This document shows positions 63,887 through 64,000 of a stretch of DNA of 64,000 nucleotides, in pieces. Both the position numbers and the translations under genes were made by a program. The DNA comes from Hippasteria phrygiana (lineage: Eukaryota; Echinodermata; Asteroidea; Valvatida; Goniasteridae). The stretch's first letter is position 1. Each line of letters opens with the position of its first letter. The notes under the pieces were generated by a model, which saw only the letters and a program-made list of their open reading frames with translations, did no database searches and was not told the origin of the DNA. The DNA is taken from NCBI GenBank assembly GCA_037893225.1, contig JAZGUH010000117.1, forward strand, positions 558,001 through 622,000, read 5' to 3'.

Positions 63887-64000
63887 CTGCCATGTTTGAA
63901 GGGGAAAACAGAAGATATTTCATATACACGGAAACAAGCTGCAGGATGGGCTAGTGTTTATTTATAGAAAGGGGAAGTTGAGATGCTGTTAATAGCAAAC

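Overview
The window is animal nuclear DNA. It has short AT-flanked exons with GT..AG introns, long repeat-filled introns, tRNA-derived SINEs, many miniature DNA transposons and large minisatellites. Nothing looks prokaryotic or organellar. The gene content (a very large tandem C-type lectin with an apple/PAN module), intron size and repeat types would suit a marine invertebrate deuterostome such as an echinoderm, hemichordate or lancelet. The species cannot be fixed from sequence reading alone.

One protein-coding gene fills the window. It lies on the minus strand, so transcription runs from position 64000 towards position 1, and it continues beyond both edges. I could place 43 consecutive coding exons (numbered here 1 to 43 in transcript order). 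Their donor and acceptor sites and reading phases join without a single conflict from 63886 down to 383. The in-window coding length is 6086 nt, about 2028 residues, with no initiator region and no stop. The product is a chain of C-type lectin-like domains (CTLDs): the end of CTLD1, complete CTLD2 to CTLD14, and one apple/PAN module between CTLD4 and CTLD5. Short Thr/Pro-rich linkers, several encoded by their own 33-42 nt exons, separate the modules. Most module borders fall in phase-1 introns, the usual signature of growth by exon shuffling and tandem duplication. CTLD7-10 and CTLD11-14 look like an ancient four-domain block duplication, because nine successive exons match in order, phase and near-length.

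By residue signatures the CTLDs differ in predicted sugar binding. CTLD5 and CTLD7 carry EPN plus WND (mannose type). CTLD4, 6, 8 and 12 carry QPD (galactose type). The others have lost the calcium-site-2 motif. The protein resembles the mannose receptor / DEC-205 / PLA2R architecture, with more domains and an inserted PAN module, so a secreted or cell-surface multivalent recognition protein is the reasonable guess. Signal peptide, membrane segment and tail lie outside the window.

The introns are dominated by repeats. They include piggyBac-like TTAA-target miniature elements (five copies of the main family, one with its pre-insertion site preserved in the window), other TTAA elements, and hAT-like elements with 8-bp target duplications. 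There is a Penelope-like retroelement remnant, foldback elements whose arms are short tandem repeats, and near-perfect long palindromes. The main tandem arrays have units of 24, 101, 56, 11, 10 and 5 bp. The 101-bp array is built from the 3' end of coding exon 36 plus its splice donor. I found no second cellular gene, no convincing functional tRNA and no CRISPR array.
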